Below are positions 33,901-45,039 of a stretch of DNA of 64,000 nt, piece by piece. A model generated the notes under the pieces. It was not told the DNA's origin. It saw only the letters and a program-made list of their open reading frames with translations, and made no database searches. The translations under genes were made by a program, and so were the position numbers. Numbering within the stretch: the stretch's first letter is position 1; every line of letters begins with the position of its first letter. The DNA comes from Citrobacter sp. Cu233. GTDB lineage: Bacteria > Pseudomonadota > Gammaproteobacteria > Enterobacterales > Enterobacteriaceae. The stretch lies in assembly GCF_030332225.1 (NCBI RefSeq), contig NZ_JAOWIF010000028.1, positions 372,001 through 436,000 of the forward strand, read 5' to 3'.

Positions 33901-34741
33901 TGTACTCAATTTCTTCCTCATCATCCATGCGTTTGCCGGAGAACAACGCTGCATCAGTATGGCGACCGAGTGGATTGGTGAACTTCTCTGCCAGCCGTTT
34001 ACGGCGCGCTAACGCTCCGCGCAGAATACGTGCCCGTCGAGACTCATGTGGGGTGCCATCAACGGCGTCGACAGACTCTTCATCATCTTCATATTCTTCG
34101 TCATCAACCCAGGTATCATCGCGACGAGTACGATTGCTGGCAAATGTCAGGATATTCAGTAACCAGCCACCCAGTTTCTCGGCAATGCTCACCCATGACC
34201 AGCCAGTAAACAGCGTTAAACCCGCGGCCCAGATACATAACAGCGCAAGCGTACCACCACTGCTGTGCAACAAGGGTTGCAGCGTGGTACTGAGCAGACT
34301 GCCAATAACGCCGCCAGAGGCAAAATACCAGATGTCATCGGCATTGATTGCGGCAAGCCCGCAAGATGTGAGGATCAGCGCCAGAACGCCAATAATACGC
34401 AGCGATACGGCGAAGTAATCGACGTATTCGTCGCTGGCCTGATGTCGCCAGGCAAACCAGCAGCCGCCGACAATTATCACGGGGATGGTGTAAGCCATGA
34501 CACCAAAAATAAAGAACAGCGTATCCGCCAGCCATGCTCCAGGTATTCCACCCAGATTATGGATAGGCTCGTGCCATGCGGTTTGCGACCAACTGGGGTC
34601 CGAAGGGTTAAAGCTGAGTAAGGCAGCCATCAACCAGACGGCAAAAAGGGCAATAAGGATCAGCAACGCTTCCAGAAGTCGGCGCCCGCTGCTTAACTTC
34701 GTCAATGTGACGTCTTTGTCTTCAGTGTATTCCTGGCTCAA
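30941..34741 (-). CDS. ftsK: DNA translocase FtsK
   Basis: 1266 codons from a TTG start at 34741 (reading [20 protein letters not shown]. coli FtsK begins MSQEYIEDKEVTLTK), preceded by GGAGAG. Residues about 25-180 hold four membrane helices that join the divisome. Then comes a long proline/glutamine/glutamate-rich linker to about residue 770. The RecA-like motor has Walker [11 protein letters not shown], and the gamma winged helix that reads KOPS is at the C-terminus ([20 protein letters not shown]). FtsK pumps DNA and activates XerCD at dif. It is about 60 residues shorter than K-12 FtsK, all in the linker. Confidence 0.98.
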   Translation of the reverse strand: MSQEYTEDKDVTLTKLSSGRRLLEALLILIALFAVWLMAALLSFNPSDPSWSQTAWHEPIHNLGGIPGAWLADTLFFIFGVMAYTIPVIIVGGCWFAWRHQASDEYVDYFAVSLRIIGVLALILTSCGLAAINADDIWYFASGGVIGSLLSTTLQPLLHSSGGTLALLCIWAAGLTLFTGWSWVSIAEKLGGWLLNILTFASNRTRRDDTWVDDEEYEDDEESVDAVDGTPHESRRARILRGALARRKRLAEKFTNPLGRHTDAALFSGKRMDDEEEIEYSARGVVADPNDVLFSGNRATLPEYDEFDPLLNGHSVTEPVTAAAATATAATQAWSAPVDPLLQPASVPGTVLEQPVPAVAWQSAPAPQTGEAVIAPAPEGYPQPVQYAQPPVQPYEPWQQPAPVEPPMPYSVPPVADAGYEQPVMPQPAMPWQAPEPVVEHAWQPEPVYQQSAPLEPQPVYQQDIVQQQPVVHQQPVVEQPPVAEPEPVVEEVKPARPPLYYFEEVEEKRAREREQLAAWYQPIPEPVQEPERVKPVAPSMPTASIPPVESVAAAAPLAAGVKNAALGAGAAVAAPVFSLAGSGAPRPQVKEGIGPQLPRPNRVRVPTRRELASYGIKLPSQRMAEEKAREEQLDTDAQYSDDEIDAMQQDELARQFAQSQQHRYGEEYQDDTAADDEDSAAEAELARQFASSQQQRYSGAQPAGANPFSLDDFEFSPMKALVDDGPHEPLFTPGVMPEPAPQYQQPVAPPPQESLIHPLLMRNGDSRPVQRPTTLLPSLDLLTPPPAEVEPIDTFALEQMARLVEARLADFRIKADVVNYSPGPVITRFELNLAPGVKAARISNLSRDLARSLSTAAVRVVEVIPGKPYVGLELPNKKRQTVYLREVLDNAKFRDNPSPLTVVLGKDIAGEPVTADLAKMPHLLVAGTTGSGKSVGVNAMILSMLYKAQPEDVRFIMIDPKMLELSVYEGIPHLLTEVVTDMKDAANALRWSVNEMERRYKLMSALGVRNLAGYNEKIAEADRMGRPIPDPYWKPGDSMDVTHPVLKKEPYIVVLVDEFADLMMTVGKKVEELIARLAQKARAAGIHLVLATQRPSVDVITGLIKANIPTRIAFTVSSKIDSRTILDQGGAESLLGMGDMLYSAPNSTIPVRVHGAFVRDEEVHAVVQDWKARGRPQYVEGITSDTESEGGGGGFDGGEELDPLFDQAVNFVTQKRKASISGVQRQFRIGYNRAARIIEQMEAQGIVSEQGHNGNREVLAPPPFD

Positions 34742-34790
34742 AAACGGCTCTCCAGGTTTCAGGCTTTTCCTGCCCGATGCTAAAACGGAC

Positions 34791-34823
34791 AACAGCACCG
34801 GGTTACCCCGGCACTGCTGCTGT
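34791..34823 (-). terminator. Probable lrp transcription terminator
   Basis: AACAGCACCGGG and CCCGGCACTGCTG pair imperfectly around TTAC, 53 bp past the lrp stop and 50 bp before the ftsK start. The downstream T-tract is weak, so termination may be partial. Confidence 0.5.
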
Positions 34824-34875
34824 ATGGATTAACAGGAGTGTAATCAAACTGCGTCGATTTTGCACCTGTTCCGTG

Positions 34876-35370
34876 TTAGCGCGTCTTAATTACCAGACGA
34901 TTGCTCTGTTTGACTTCTTCCATTACCACGTAAGTACGTGTGTCATTCACGCCAGGCAGACGCAGCAGGGTTTCCCCCAACAGCTTACGGTATGCCGACA
35001 TATCCGGTACGCGCGTTTTCAGCAGATAGTCGAAATCACCGGAAACCAAATGACACTCTTGAATTTCTTCAAGTTTTTGTACTGCAGAGTTAAATTGCTC
35101 AAACACATCCGGGGCGCCACGATTCAGAGTAATCTCAACAAAAACCAGAAGTGATGCATCCAGATAATGCGGGTTCAACAGTGCTGTATAGCCCTGAATA
35201 AAACCCTGTCTTTCCAACCGACGCACACGCTCAAGGCAGGGCGTTGGTGAAAGTCCCACTCGTTTTGAAAGCTCGACGTTAGAAATACGCCCATCCTTTT
35301 GCAGCTCATTAAGAATGTTACGATCGATACGGTCGAGATCTTTGCCAGGGCGCTTCTTACTATCTACCAT
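34876..35370 (-). CDS. lrp: Leucine-responsive regulatory protein
   Basis: 164 codons, the E. coli length and nearly identical to it. N-terminal winged helix-turn-helix (RISNVELSKRVGLSPTPCLERVRRL) and C-terminal RAM domain for leucine binding and octamer formation. A global regulator of amino acid metabolism, transport and pili. It is divergent from trxB across a 617-bp gap that should carry its long leader and autoregulatory Lrp sites. Confidence 0.99.
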   Translation of the reverse strand: MVDSKKRPGKDLDRIDRNILNELQKDGRISNVELSKRVGLSPTPCLERVRRLERQGFIQGYTALLNPHYLDASLLVFVEITLNRGAPDVFEQFNSAVQKLEEIQECHLVSGDFDYLLKTRVPDMSAYRKLLGETLLRLPGVNDTRTYVVMEEVKQSNRLVIKTR

Positions 35371-36956
<1,586 letters not shown>

Positions 36957-36980
36957 TTTTTACAAATCAGTAACAAAAGT

Positions 36981-37012
36981 AAAAAAGGCGACTATAAGTC
37001 GCCTTTATTTTT
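36981..37012 (+). terminator. Rho-independent terminator after trxB
   Basis: GGCGACT and AGTCGCC pair around ATA, preceded by six A and followed by TTTATTTTTG, 25 bp after the trxB stop. Confidence 0.9.
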
Positions 37013-37070
37013 GCCCCGTTGTAACATTGTCCTGCCCAAAAATTCCAATAACTCACCTGCTAAGCGTGCA

Positions 37071-38837
37071 ATGAATAAAACCCGTCAAAAAGAGCTTACC
37101 CGCTGGTTAAAACAGCAAAGTGTCATTTCTCAACGCTGGCTGAACATTTCACGCCTGTTGGGGTTCGTGAGTGGCCTGTTAATTGTCGCTCAGGCCTGGC
37201 TCATGGCTCGGATTCTGCAGCACATGATCATGGAAAATATTCCCCGTGAAGCACTGCTGTTCCCTTTTATCGTGCTGGTCTTGATTTTTATCCTGCGGGC
37301 GTGGGTTGTCTGGTTACGTGAGCGAATAGGGTTTCACGCGGGCCAACATATTCGTTTTGAGATTCGTCGCCAGGTTCTGGACCGTCTGCAACAGGCGGGG
37401 CCAGCATGGATACAGGGGAAGCCTGCCGGAAGCTGGGCCACGCTGATTCTGGAACAGATTGACGATATGCATGACTACTATGCGCGTTATTTGCCGCAAA
37501 TGGCGCTTGCTGTATGCGTCCCGTTATTGATTGTGGCTGCCATTTTTCCGTCAAACTGGGTTGCAGCCCTTATCCTGCTGGGAACCGCACCACTGATCCC
37601 TCTGTTTATGGCGATGGTCGGTATGGGCGCTGCCGATGCCAACCGGCGTAACTTTCAGGCACTTGCCCGACTCAGCGGTCACTTCCTCGATCGCTTGCGC
37701 GGCATGGAGACACTGAGAATTTTTGGCCGCGGCGAAGCGGAGACGGAAAGCATCCGGGCTGCATCGCAGGATTTCCGTCAGCGCACGATGGAGGTGCTTC
37801 GCCTGGCATTTCTGTCTTCAGGCGTGCTGGAGTTTTTCACTTCGCTCTCCATTGCCCTGGTCGCCGTGTACTTCGGTTTTTCTTATCTCGGCGAGCTTGA
37901 TTTCGGCCACTACGGAACCGGCGTCACGCTGGCGGCAGGTTTCCTGGCGCTGATTCTGGCACCGGAATTTTTCCAGCCGCTGCGCGATCTGGGGACGTTT
38001 TACCATGCCAAGGCGCAAGCGGTAGGCGCTGCCGATAGTCTGAAAACGTTCATGGAAACCCCACTCGCGCATCCTGAGCGTGGTGATATTGAGCTGGCGA
38101 CTAAAGACGCGGTTTCAATTGAAGCCGAAGCTCTGATCATCACCTCACCTGAAGGCAAAATTCTGGCTGGTCCGCTTAACTTCTCCCTACCAGCAGGCCA
38201 GCGCGCAGTGCTGGTTGGGCGTAGTGGTTCCGGTAAGAGCTCGTTGCTGAATGTCCTGTCCGGTTTTCTCTCGTATCAGGGCTCATTGCGTATTAATGGC
38301 TTTGAACTTCGTGACTTGTCGCCTGACGCCTGGCGTAAACAGCTTTCATGGGTTGGGCAAAACCCGCAGCTTCCGGCTGCTACATTGCGTGAAAATGTGC
38401 TGCTGGCATGCCCCGATGCCAGCGAAGAACAGCTACAGGCCGCGCTCGATAGCGCCTGGGTCAGTGAGTTTTTACCGCAGCTTCCTCAGGGTGTGGATAC
38501 CCCTGTGGGCGACCAGGCTGGTCGACTTTCTGTCGGGCAAGCGCAGCGTGTTGCCGTTGCCCGTGCCTTACTCAACCCGTGCCAGTTACTGCTGCTCGAC
38601 GAACCCGCAGCCAGTCTTGATGCTCACAGCGAACAACGTGTGATGCAGGCATTGAATGCGGCATCGCGCCGCCAGAGCACACTGATGGTTACGCACCAGC
38701 TGGAAGATCTTGCCGACTGGGACGCTATCTGGGTCATGCAAGACGGTAAGATTGTCGAACAAGGTACCTATGCTCAACTTAGCGCAGCCAACGGGACTTT
38801 TGCGACATTACTGGCTCACCGTCAGGAGGACATCTAA
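37071..38837 (+). CDS. cydD: Glutathione/cysteine ABC exporter subunit CydD
   Basis: 588 codons from the ATG at 37071 (MNKTRQKELTRWLKQQSVIS), the E. coli length. Six membrane helices followed by an ABC ATPase with Walker A GRSGSGKS, signature LSVGQAQRV and Walker B LLLLDEP. With CydC it forms a heterodimeric exporter of cysteine and glutathione (and reported heme binding) needed to assemble cytochrome bd. cydC starts at the very next base after its stop. Confidence 0.98.
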   Translation: MNKTRQKELTRWLKQQSVISQRWLNISRLLGFVSGLLIVAQAWLMARILQHMIMENIPREALLFPFIVLVLIFILRAWVVWLRERIGFHAGQHIRFEIRRQVLDRLQQAGPAWIQGKPAGSWATLILEQIDDMHDYYARYLPQMALAVCVPLLIVAAIFPSNWVAALILLGTAPLIPLFMAMVGMGAADANRRNFQALARLSGHFLDRLRGMETLRIFGRGEAETESIRAASQDFRQRTMEVLRLAFLSSGVLEFFTSLSIALVAVYFGFSYLGELDFGHYGTGVTLAAGFLALILAPEFFQPLRDLGTFYHAKAQAVGAADSLKTFMETPLAHPERGDIELATKDAVSIEAEALIITSPEGKILAGPLNFSLPAGQRAVLVGRSGSGKSSLLNVLSGFLSYQGSLRINGFELRDLSPDAWRKQLSWVGQNPQLPAATLRENVLLACPDASEEQLQAALDSAWVSEFLPQLPQGVDTPVGDQAGRLSVGQAQRVAVARALLNPCQLLLLDEPAASLDAHSEQRVMQALNAASRRQSTLMVTHQLEDLADWDAIWVMQDGKIVEQGTYAQLSAANGTFATLLAHRQEDI

Positions 38838-40559
38838 ATGCGCGCTTTGCTACCCTATCTGACACTGTATAAACGTCATAAATGGATGTTAACACTGGGG
38901 ATTGTTCTGGCGATTGTTACATTATTGGCAAGCATTGGTTTACTGACGCTTTCAGGCTGGTTCCTGTCTGCTTCCGCCGTTGTCGGTGTCACCGGGATCT
39001 ACAGTTTTAACTATATGCTCCCGGCGGCTGGCGTTCGCGGGGCGGCAATTACCCGAACCGCAGGTCGTTATTTCGAACGACTGGTCAGTCACGACGCGAC
39101 GTTTCGTGTATTGCAACATTTGCGTATTTACACCTTCAGCAAATTGCTGCCACTCTCCCCTGCCGGGCTCGCCCGATACGGTCAGGGCGAACTGCTCAAC
39201 CGCGTTGTGGCGGATGTCGACACGCTCGATCATCTCTATTTACGCGTGCTCTCCCCGCTGGTTGGTGCGTTTGTCGTTATTGTGGTGGTCACGCTAGGAT
39301 TAAGCGTTCTCGATCTCACGCTCGCCATCACCCTTGGTGGCATTATGCTGCTTACTCTGTTTATCTTGCCCCCGTTGTTTTACCAGGCAGGTAAAAGCAC
39401 CGGGCAGAACCTGACTCATCTGCGCGGGCAATATCGTCAGCAGTTAACCTCCTGGTTACAGGGTCAGGCTGAGCTGACCATTTTTGGTGCCAGCGTTCGC
39501 TATCGCACGCAAATGGAAACCACCGAATTACAGTGGCACGAGGCTCAGCGTCGTCAGTCCGAATTAACGGCCTTGTCTCAGGCTGTCATGCTGCTGATTG
39601 GCGCTCTGGCTGTGGTGATGATGTTATGGATGGCTTCAGGTGGCGTAGGCGGAAACGCACAACCTGGCGCACTGATAGCGTTGTTTGTGTTCTGCGCGCT
39701 GGCCGCTTTCGAAGCGCTGGCCCCTGTTACCGGCGCATTTCAACATCTCGGCCAGGTGATTGCTTCAGCACTACGTATTACCGAACTGACAGAACAGAAA
39801 CCGGAAGTCACCTTCCCGGATACGGAATCTACCGTTTCGGAACAGATTACTCTGACATTGCGTGAGGTGTCTTTCAGCTATCCCGGGCAAACACAAAAAG
39901 CTCTCGACACCCTTTCTTTGCTCGCAAAACCCGGTGAACACATTGCGATTCTGGGTCGGACAGGCTGTGGGAAATCAACGTTACTGCAATTATTGACCCG
40001 TGCATGGGATCCACAAAGCGGCGAAATCCTGATTAATAATCATCCGATTTCAACGCTGAACGAAGCCGCTTTGCGCCAATGCATCAGCGTCGTACCACAG
40101 CGAGTGCATCTGTTCAGTGCGACATTGCGCGATAACCTGCTTCTGGCTGCGCCGCACGCCAGCGATGAAGCGCTATCCGGGATGCTGTGCCGTGTCGGTC
40201 TGGAAAAACTGCTTGAAGGTGATGGGCTCAATGCCTGGCTGGGTGAAGGCGGTCGTCAGCTTTCAGGCGGAGAGCTACGCCGTCTGGCTATCGCGCGCGC
40301 CTTGCTGCACGATGCGCCGCTGATGCTTCTGGATGAACCTACTGAGAGTCTGGATGCGACAACGGAAAGCCAAATGCTTGAATTGATTAACGATGTGATG
40401 CGCCATAAAACCGTACTCATGGTCACACATCGCCTGCGCGGGCTGTCGCGATTTAATCAAATAATAGTGATGGACAACGGACACATAATTGAGCAAGGTA
40501 ATCACGCAGATCTGTTAGCCAGGCAGGGGCGTTATTACCAGTTTAAGCAACGTCTGTAA
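38838..40559 (+). CDS. cydC: Glutathione/cysteine ABC exporter subunit CydC
   Basis: 573 codons, the E. coli length, starting MRALLPYLTLYKRHKWMLTL. Membrane domain then ABC ATPase with Walker A GRTGCGKST, signature LSGGELRRL and Walker B LMLLDEP. It begins directly after the cydD stop codon; the Shine-Dalgarno (CAGGAGG) is inside cydD, so the pair is translationally coupled. Confidence 0.98.
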   Translation: MRALLPYLTLYKRHKWMLTLGIVLAIVTLLASIGLLTLSGWFLSASAVVGVTGIYSFNYMLPAAGVRGAAITRTAGRYFERLVSHDATFRVLQHLRIYTFSKLLPLSPAGLARYGQGELLNRVVADVDTLDHLYLRVLSPLVGAFVVIVVVTLGLSVLDLTLAITLGGIMLLTLFILPPLFYQAGKSTGQNLTHLRGQYRQQLTSWLQGQAELTIFGASVRYRTQMETTELQWHEAQRRQSELTALSQAVMLLIGALAVVMMLWMASGGVGGNAQPGALIALFVFCALAAFEALAPVTGAFQHLGQVIASALRITELTEQKPEVTFPDTESTVSEQITLTLREVSFSYPGQTQKALDTLSLLAKPGEHIAILGRTGCGKSTLLQLLTRAWDPQSGEILINNHPISTLNEAALRQCISVVPQRVHLFSATLRDNLLLAAPHASDEALSGMLCRVGLEKLLEGDGLNAWLGEGGRQLSGGELRRLAIARALLHDAPLMLLDEPTESLDATTESQMLELINDVMRHKTVLMVTHRLRGLSRFNQIIVMDNGHIIEQGNHADLLARQGRYYQFKQRL

Positions 40560-40603
40560 GCTATTATTGAACGATCCAACTCGCGTAGTGGAGTTTCGCT
40601 GTC

Positions 40604-41308
40604 ATGCGCCTGGTGCAACTGTCCCGCCATTCTATCGCCTTCCCCTCACCGGAAGGCGCTTTACGCGAGCCTAACGGTTTGTTAGCACTGGGGGGCGATC
40701 TCAGCCCTGCCCGCCTGCTAATGGCCTACCAACGCGGTATTTTCCCGTGGTTTTCCCCAGGCGACCCTATCCTCTGGTGGTCGCCCGACCCACGCGCCAT
40801 TCTTTGGCCTGATAAATTTCACTTAAGTCGCAGTATGAAGCGCTTTCATAAACACTCACCGTATCACGTGACACTTAATTACGCATTTGGTCAGGTCATT
40901 GAAGGATGTGCAAACGACCGGGAAGAAGGTACCTGGATAACGCATGATGTAGTGGATGCCTATCATCGGTTGCATGAACTTGGACACGCGCACTCGATTG
41001 AAGTATGGCGACAAAACGAATTAGTCGGCGGGATGTACGGCGTTGCGCAAGGTACCCTTTTCTGCGGTGAATCGATGTTCAGTCGCCAGGAAAATGCGTC
41101 CAAAACCGCACTGCTTGTTTTTTGCGCTGAATTTATCCGTCAGGGCGGAAAATTAATCGATTGCCAGGTGTTAAATACCCACACCGCGTCACTGGGAGCC
41201 ATTGAGACTCCTCGCAGGGACTACCTTGAACATTTAAGCAGGCTACGCCAGCAGCGCCTACCGAGCCACTTCTGGGTGCCCAGGACGTTATTTTCGCCTC
41301 AGGAGTGA
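40604..41308 (+). CDS. aat: Leucyl/phenylalanyl-tRNA-protein transferase
   Basis: 234 codons, the E. coli length, with the family motifs [32 protein letters not shown] and [20 protein letters not shown]. It adds Leu or Phe to proteins with N-terminal Arg or Lys, marking them for ClpS-ClpAP by the N-end rule. The usual neighbours clpS and clpA, which read this mark, are absent from their normal place nearby. It lies 44 bp after cydC. Confidence 0.98.
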   Translation: MRLVQLSRHSIAFPSPEGALREPNGLLALGGDLSPARLLMAYQRGIFPWFSPGDPILWWSPDPRAILWPDKFHLSRSMKRFHKHSPYHVTLNYAFGQVIEGCANDREEGTWITHDVVDAYHRLHELGHAHSIEVWRQNELVGGMYGVAQGTLFCGESMFSRQENASKTALLVFCAEFIRQGGKLIDCQVLNTHTASLGAIETPRRDYLEHLSRLRQQRLPSHFWVPRTLFSPQE

Positions 41309-41594
41309 ATGTTTTCGGCACATTTTTTGTCGGGGTGTTATAATTGGTGCCGCAGAGTCGGTTTAGCCCATTACCCCGCCGCCGTTAAGGAACAGTTCGC
41401 GTCAGGCAACGCCTATCGTTTATCTCATCGTTCCCTTACACGTTGCGCTTTTAGTGCGCCTTTGTTGTGTGTGGTTAGAGTAATGCGCCAAACCCGATTT
41501 GCTGCGTTTTAAACGCACAAATCTTTACTTATTAAAAGAACTTCGGCATTATCTTGCCGGTTCAAATTACGGTAGTGATACCCCAGAGGATTAG

Positions 41595-41813
<219 letters not shown>

Positions 41814-41845
41814 TTGTTTTAACGCCTGAATGGCGTCCAGATAAT

Positions 41846-41872
41846 AAAAGGTCGGTTTAACCGGCCTTTTTT
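41846..41872 (+). terminator. Terminator after infA
   Basis: AAAAGGTCGG and CCGGCCTTTTTT pair around TTTAA, 32 bp after the infA stop. Confidence 0.9.
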
Positions 41873-41891
41873 GTGGACTGATATTACGTAT

Positions 41892-42803
41892 TTAATCCTC
41901 GATCATTCGTGCATATTCTTCCGTGAGGAAATCCACCAATGCACGAACCGACGGTAATAACCCCCTGCGCGATGGAAAGACCGCGTGAATGATCTCTCGC
42001 TTTGGTTCCCAGCCATCCAGTAATGCCACCAATTCGCCCGCTGCTATTTGCTCTTTTACCATCAATTGCGGGAGCTGAACGACCCCTACACCTGCCACTG
42101 CCGCTTCGCGTAAAGCCAGCATATCGGTGGTGATCATACGCGGTGTGTAATGTACCTCTGCTCGCGCACCCTGTGGGCCAAATAATTCCCAGCGATGCAC
42201 ATGCTTACCCGTAGCCAGGCTCAGACCAGGCCATCGGGTCAGCTCCGCTGGCGCATGTAAAGTGCCCATCTGCTCGATCAATAGCGGGCTGGCATATAGG
42301 CGATGCCCCCGGTCAGCAAGTACACGCATTACCAGATCGCTATCCTCAAAAGGACGGGGTCTGACGCGAATCGCGACATCAAGCCCTTCACCTACCACGT
42401 CAACCCGACGATTTGTAGCCTCAAGCTGTACGGATACATCGGGATAACGTGCCATAAAACGGGCGAGCATGGAGCCGACATGCACGTGCAGTAAAGTGAC
42501 CGGACAGGTCAGTTTCACAATACCTCGCGGCTCAACCTGTAACGCCGCAATGGCATCCTGCGCTGCCTGCGCTTCCACCAGCATAGCCTTACAGTGTTCG
42601 TAGAACGTTTGCCCAACTTCAGTAACATTAAACTGCCGGGTAGTTCGCTGAATCAACCGAACCCCCAGCCTCTCCTCCAGTTGTGCAATTCGGCGGCTCA
42701 GTTTTGATTTCGGTTCATCGAGCGCCCGACCGGCCGCAGCGAATCCTCCTTCTTCAACTACGTGAACAAACCACGCGAAATCATTGAGATCCGGCTTAGT
42801 CAT
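41892..42803 (-). CDS. LysR-family regulator, YcaN-like
   Basis: 303 codons starting MTKPDLNDFAWFVHVVEEGG. LysR helix-turn-helix at residues about 18-60 (GGFAAAGRALDEPKSKLSRRIAQLEERLG), then the effector-binding domain. The sequence resembles YcaN of E. coli, whose gene sits elsewhere (near ycaM, where it is missing in this window). It is divergent from a pirin and isochorismatase-like gene pair, 108 bp away, which it probably controls. The inducer is unknown. Confidence 0.9.
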   Translation of the reverse strand: MTKPDLNDFAWFVHVVEEGGFAAAGRALDEPKSKLSRRIAQLEERLGVRLIQRTTRQFNVTEVGQTFYEHCKAMLVEAQAAQDAIAALQVEPRGIVKLTCPVTLLHVHVGSMLARFMARYPDVSVQLEATNRRVDVVGEGLDVAIRVRPRPFEDSDLVMRVLADRGHRLYASPLLIEQMGTLHAPAELTRWPGLSLATGKHVHRWELFGPQGARAEVHYTPRMITTDMLALREAAVAGVGVVQLPQLMVKEQIAAGELVALLDGWEPKREIIHAVFPSRRGLLPSVRALVDFLTEEYARMIED

Positions 42804-42911
42804 CTTATTGTCCTATTTATGAGACTGTGAAGGCTATTTTAGCTACTACTCAGCCCTCTGTCATGAATATAAGCTTATTCACATCAAGATAACGCCACTG
42901 AGGAGACACAT

Positions 42912-43772
42912 ATGAAACAAGTAACAGGCGTCTACACCGCACCTCGCCCACACTGGGTTGGCGATGGATTCCCGGTTCGTTCGATGTTCTCTTACCAGTC
43001 TCATGCTGAACAATTAAGTCCGTTCCTGCTGCTGGATTACGCCGGGCCACATACCTTCACCCCAGGTAATGAAAAACGTGGTGTGGGTGAGCACCCTCAC
43101 CGTGGTTTCGAAACGGTGACCATCGTTTACAGCGGTGAAGTTGAACATCGTGACTCAACCGGCCGTGGTGGGATTATCGGCCCAGGCGACGTGCAGTGGA
43201 TGACTGCAGGTGCAGGCATTTTACATGAAGAATTCCATTCTCCGGAATTTACCCGGAAGGGTGGCGAGCTGGAAATGGTGCAACTTTGGGTCAACCTACC
43301 AGCGAAAGACAAAATGACCGTACCAGGGTATCAGGGCATTAGTAGTGATGCTATCCCTACTGTCGTGCTGCCAGATGACGCCGGTACTCTCCGTGTCATT
43401 GCGGGCAGCTATCAGGAGACAAAAGGTCCGGCGCATACCTTCTCGCCGCTGAATGTCTGGGATATGCGTCTGCAGCGTAATCATCAGTTCACGCTGTCTC
43501 AGCCGGAAGGATGGAGCACCGCGCTGGTCGTACTGAAAGGCAACATCACCATAAACGGCACCACACCCGTCAGCGAGGCACAACTGGTGGTATTAAGCCA
43601 GCAGGGTAAAACATTGCATATTGAAGCCAGTAGCGATGCCAGCGTATTGCTGTTGGCAGGCGAACCGTTGAATGAGCCGATTGTTGGTTACGGTCCGTTT
43701 GTGATGAACACGAAACAAGAAATCGCAGAAGCCGTACGCGATTTTAACTCCGGCCGCTTTGGCCAAATCTGA
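42912..43772 (+). CDS. Pirin-family protein (bicupin)
   Basis: 286 codons starting [20 protein letters not shown], with CTGAGGAGA as Shine-Dalgarno. The N-terminal cupin has the metal-binding set HPHRGFETV (two His), then [10 protein letters not shown] (His and Glu), residues about 61-110. Some pirins, including E. coli YhhW, have quercetin dioxygenase activity; others act as redox or regulatory proteins. It is in an operon with the isochorismatase-like gene 16 bp downstream. The physiological substrate is unknown. Confidence 0.93.
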   Translation: MKQVTGVYTAPRPHWVGDGFPVRSMFSYQSHAEQLSPFLLLDYAGPHTFTPGNEKRGVGEHPHRGFETVTIVYSGEVEHRDSTGRGGIIGPGDVQWMTAGAGILHEEFHSPEFTRKGGELEMVQLWVNLPAKDKMTVPGYQGISSDAIPTVVLPDDAGTLRVIAGSYQETKGPAHTFSPLNVWDMRLQRNHQFTLSQPEGWSTALVVLKGNITINGTTPVSEAQLVVLSQQGKTLHIEASSDASVLLLAGEPLNEPIVGYGPFVMNTKQEIAEAVRDFNSGRFGQI

Positions 43773-43788
43773 GTCAAAGGAGAATACT

Positions 43789-44466
43789 ATGTCCAGTCCT
43801 GCAAACTTTAATGGTTCACGCCCGGTCATCGATGTAAATGATTCCGTTATGCTACTTATCGATCACCAGAGCGGACTTTTCCAGACCGTAGGCGATATGC
43901 CAATGCCAGAACTGCGTGCGCGTGCTGCCGCGCTGGCTAAAATGGCCTCCCTGGCGAAGATGCCGGTGATTACCACCGCATCAGTACCGCAGGGACCTAA
44001 TGGCCCGTTGATCCCTGAGATCCACGCCAATGCGCCTCATGCTCAATACGTGGCGCGTAAAGGTGAAATCAACGCCTGGGATAACGAAGATTTTGTTAAA
44101 GCAGTGAAAGCGACCGGTCGTAAAACGCTGATTATTGCTGGTACCATCACCAGTGTATGCATGGCATTCCCGGCCATTAGCGCGGTAGCTGAAGGTTACA
44201 AAGTGTTCGCAGTTATCGATGCTTCCGGCACCTACAGTAAAATGACGCAGGAAATTACCCTGGCACGTGTCGTTCAGGCAGGCGTAGTACCGATGGATAC
44301 CGCCGCGGTTGCTTCCGAATTGCAGGGAACATGGAACCGTGAAGATGCCGCAGAGTGGGCAGAAGTGTACACGAAAGTCTTCCCGGCATATCAGTTGCTG
44401 ATTGAGAGCTACAGCAAAGCTCAGGAAGTCGTCACCAACGGTGAAAAACTGGACTCTCAGCGCTAA
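43789..44466 (+). CDS. Isochorismatase-family hydrolase, YcaC-like
   Basis: 225 codons from the ATG at 43789, with AAAGGAGA correctly spaced; an in-frame upstream codon is inside the pirin gene. The cysteine-hydrolase triad is present: Asp in [11 protein letters not shown], Lys in [11 protein letters not shown], Cys in [12 protein letters not shown]. coli YcaC is of this type and crystallises as an octamer, with no established substrate. It may hydrolyse an amide or related product linked to the pirin step; that is inference from adjacency. Confidence 0.92.
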   Translation: MSSPANFNGSRPVIDVNDSVMLLIDHQSGLFQTVGDMPMPELRARAAALAKMASLAKMPVITTASVPQGPNGPLIPEIHANAPHAQYVARKGEINAWDNEDFVKAVKATGRKTLIIAGTITSVCMAFPAISAVAEGYKVFAVIDASGTYSKMTQEITLARVVQAGVVPMDTAAVASELQGTWNREDAAEWAEVYTKVFPAYQLLIESYSKAQEVVTNGEKLDSQR

Positions 44467-44471
44467 TCCTC

Positions 44472-44497
44472 TCCCCCACGCCTGTCCGGGTGGGGGA
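44472..44497. repeat. Inverted repeat after the YcaC-like gene
   Basis: TCCCCCAC and GTGGGGGA form a perfect 8-bp stem around a 10-nt loop, 5 bp past the stop. No T-tract follows, so termination would be weak, but it may protect the mRNA 3' end. Confidence 0.5.
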
Positions 44498-44543
44498 ATA
44501 TGTACATTGCGTAACCAAACGAATATGAACATGTAAATTCTGC

Positions 44544-44572
44544 TTGACCGTTTTAGCGCAACTCCCTATAGT
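44544..44572 (+). promoter_or_regulatory. serW promoter
   Basis: TTGACC (44544-44549) and TATAGT (44567-44572) with a 17-bp spacer, followed by a GC-rich discriminator (AGCGCCCC) typical of stable-RNA promoters under stringent control. Start of transcription is expected near 44579. Confidence 0.85.
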
Positions 44573-44615
44573 AGCGCCCCGTTGCCCCCCATGAGGTCAG
44601 GCAGCAATACAATAT

Positions 44616-44703
44616 GGTGAGGTGTCCGAGTGGCTGAAGGAGCACGCCTGGAAAGTGTGTATACGGCAACGTATCGGGGGTTCGAATCCCCCCCTCACCG
44701 CCA
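44616..44703 (+). tRNA. serW: tRNA-Ser (anticodon GGA)
   Basis: 88 nt including an encoded CCA. Acceptor arms GGTGAGG and CCTCACC, a D-arm with GTCCGAGTGGC-type sequence, anticodon GGA at 44650-44652, a long class II variable arm, and the T-loop TTCGAAT. It appears identical to E. coli tRNA-Ser(GGA), encoded there by serW and serX; serW is inferred from infA synteny. Its 3' 19 nt begin a 65-bp direct repeat found again 213 bp downstream. Confidence 0.98.
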
Positions 44704-44749
44704 TATTCAAGAGAGAGCTCGTACGTAAGTACGGGCTTTTTTTTCGCAT
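44685..44749. repeat. 65-bp direct repeat, copy 1 (tRNA-Ser 3' end plus terminator); att-like
   Basis: Starts with AATCCCCCCCTCACCGCCA of serW and runs through the terminator hairpin (CTCGTAC/GTACGGG) and eight T to CGCAT. Copy 2 at 44898-44962 differs at one base. Duplication of a tRNA 3' end is the usual trace left by site-specific integration. Confidence 0.9.
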
Positions 44750-44781
44750 CTCGTACGTAAGTACGGGCTTTTTTTTCGCAT
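44718..44781 (+). terminator. Two tandem serW terminators
   Basis: A perfect 32-bp tandem duplication (44718-44749 and 44750-44781), each with a GTAC/GTAC stem, GGGC and T8. A third, one-mismatch copy is at 44931-44962. Confidence 0.85.
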
Positions 44782-44897
44782 GTTGCGCCCTGCCGGGGGG
44801 ATGAGAAGCCCCGACCGGGGTTCGACAACTGGCGCAGCCAGTTGGACAGACTGAGAGCGCAGCGAACAGGCTGCCCACTGGGCGAGCAACGCGAGTC

Positions 44898-44962
44898 AAT
44901 CCCCCCCTCACCGCCATATTCAAGAGAGAGCTCGTACGCAAGTACGGGCTTTTTTTTCGCAT
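44898..44962. repeat. 65-bp direct repeat, copy 2; att-like remnant of tRNA-Ser 3' end
   Basis: Identical to 44685-44749 except for T to C at 44939. It carries 19 nt of the tRNA 3' end without the rest of the gene, so it is not a functional tRNA. The 116 bp between the copies (44782-44897) hold no gene; they include GGGGTTCGAC and short inverted repeats such as CTGGCGCAGCCAG. Confidence 0.9.
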
Positions 44963-45013
44963 GTTGCATTTGCCGGATGTGGCGCAAGCACCTTTTTCTG
45001 CATCTCGTCGTAG

Positions 45014-45039
45014 GCCTGATAAGCAAAACGCCATCAGGC
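45014..45039. repeat. REP-like palindrome after rlmC
   Basis: GCCTGAT and ATCAGGC flank AAGCAAAACGCC, next to GTAG on one side; a related half (GCCGGATGTGGCGC) is at 44972-44985. Together they resemble a pair of enterobacterial REP units just beyond the rlmC stop. Confidence 0.7.

Noticed and set aside
33100-34000. Repeat-rich DNA within ftsK and the long opposite-strand frames it produces
   Set aside because: It encodes the proline/glutamine-rich linker of FtsK; its repetitiveness and shorter length than in K-12 are normal for this region.
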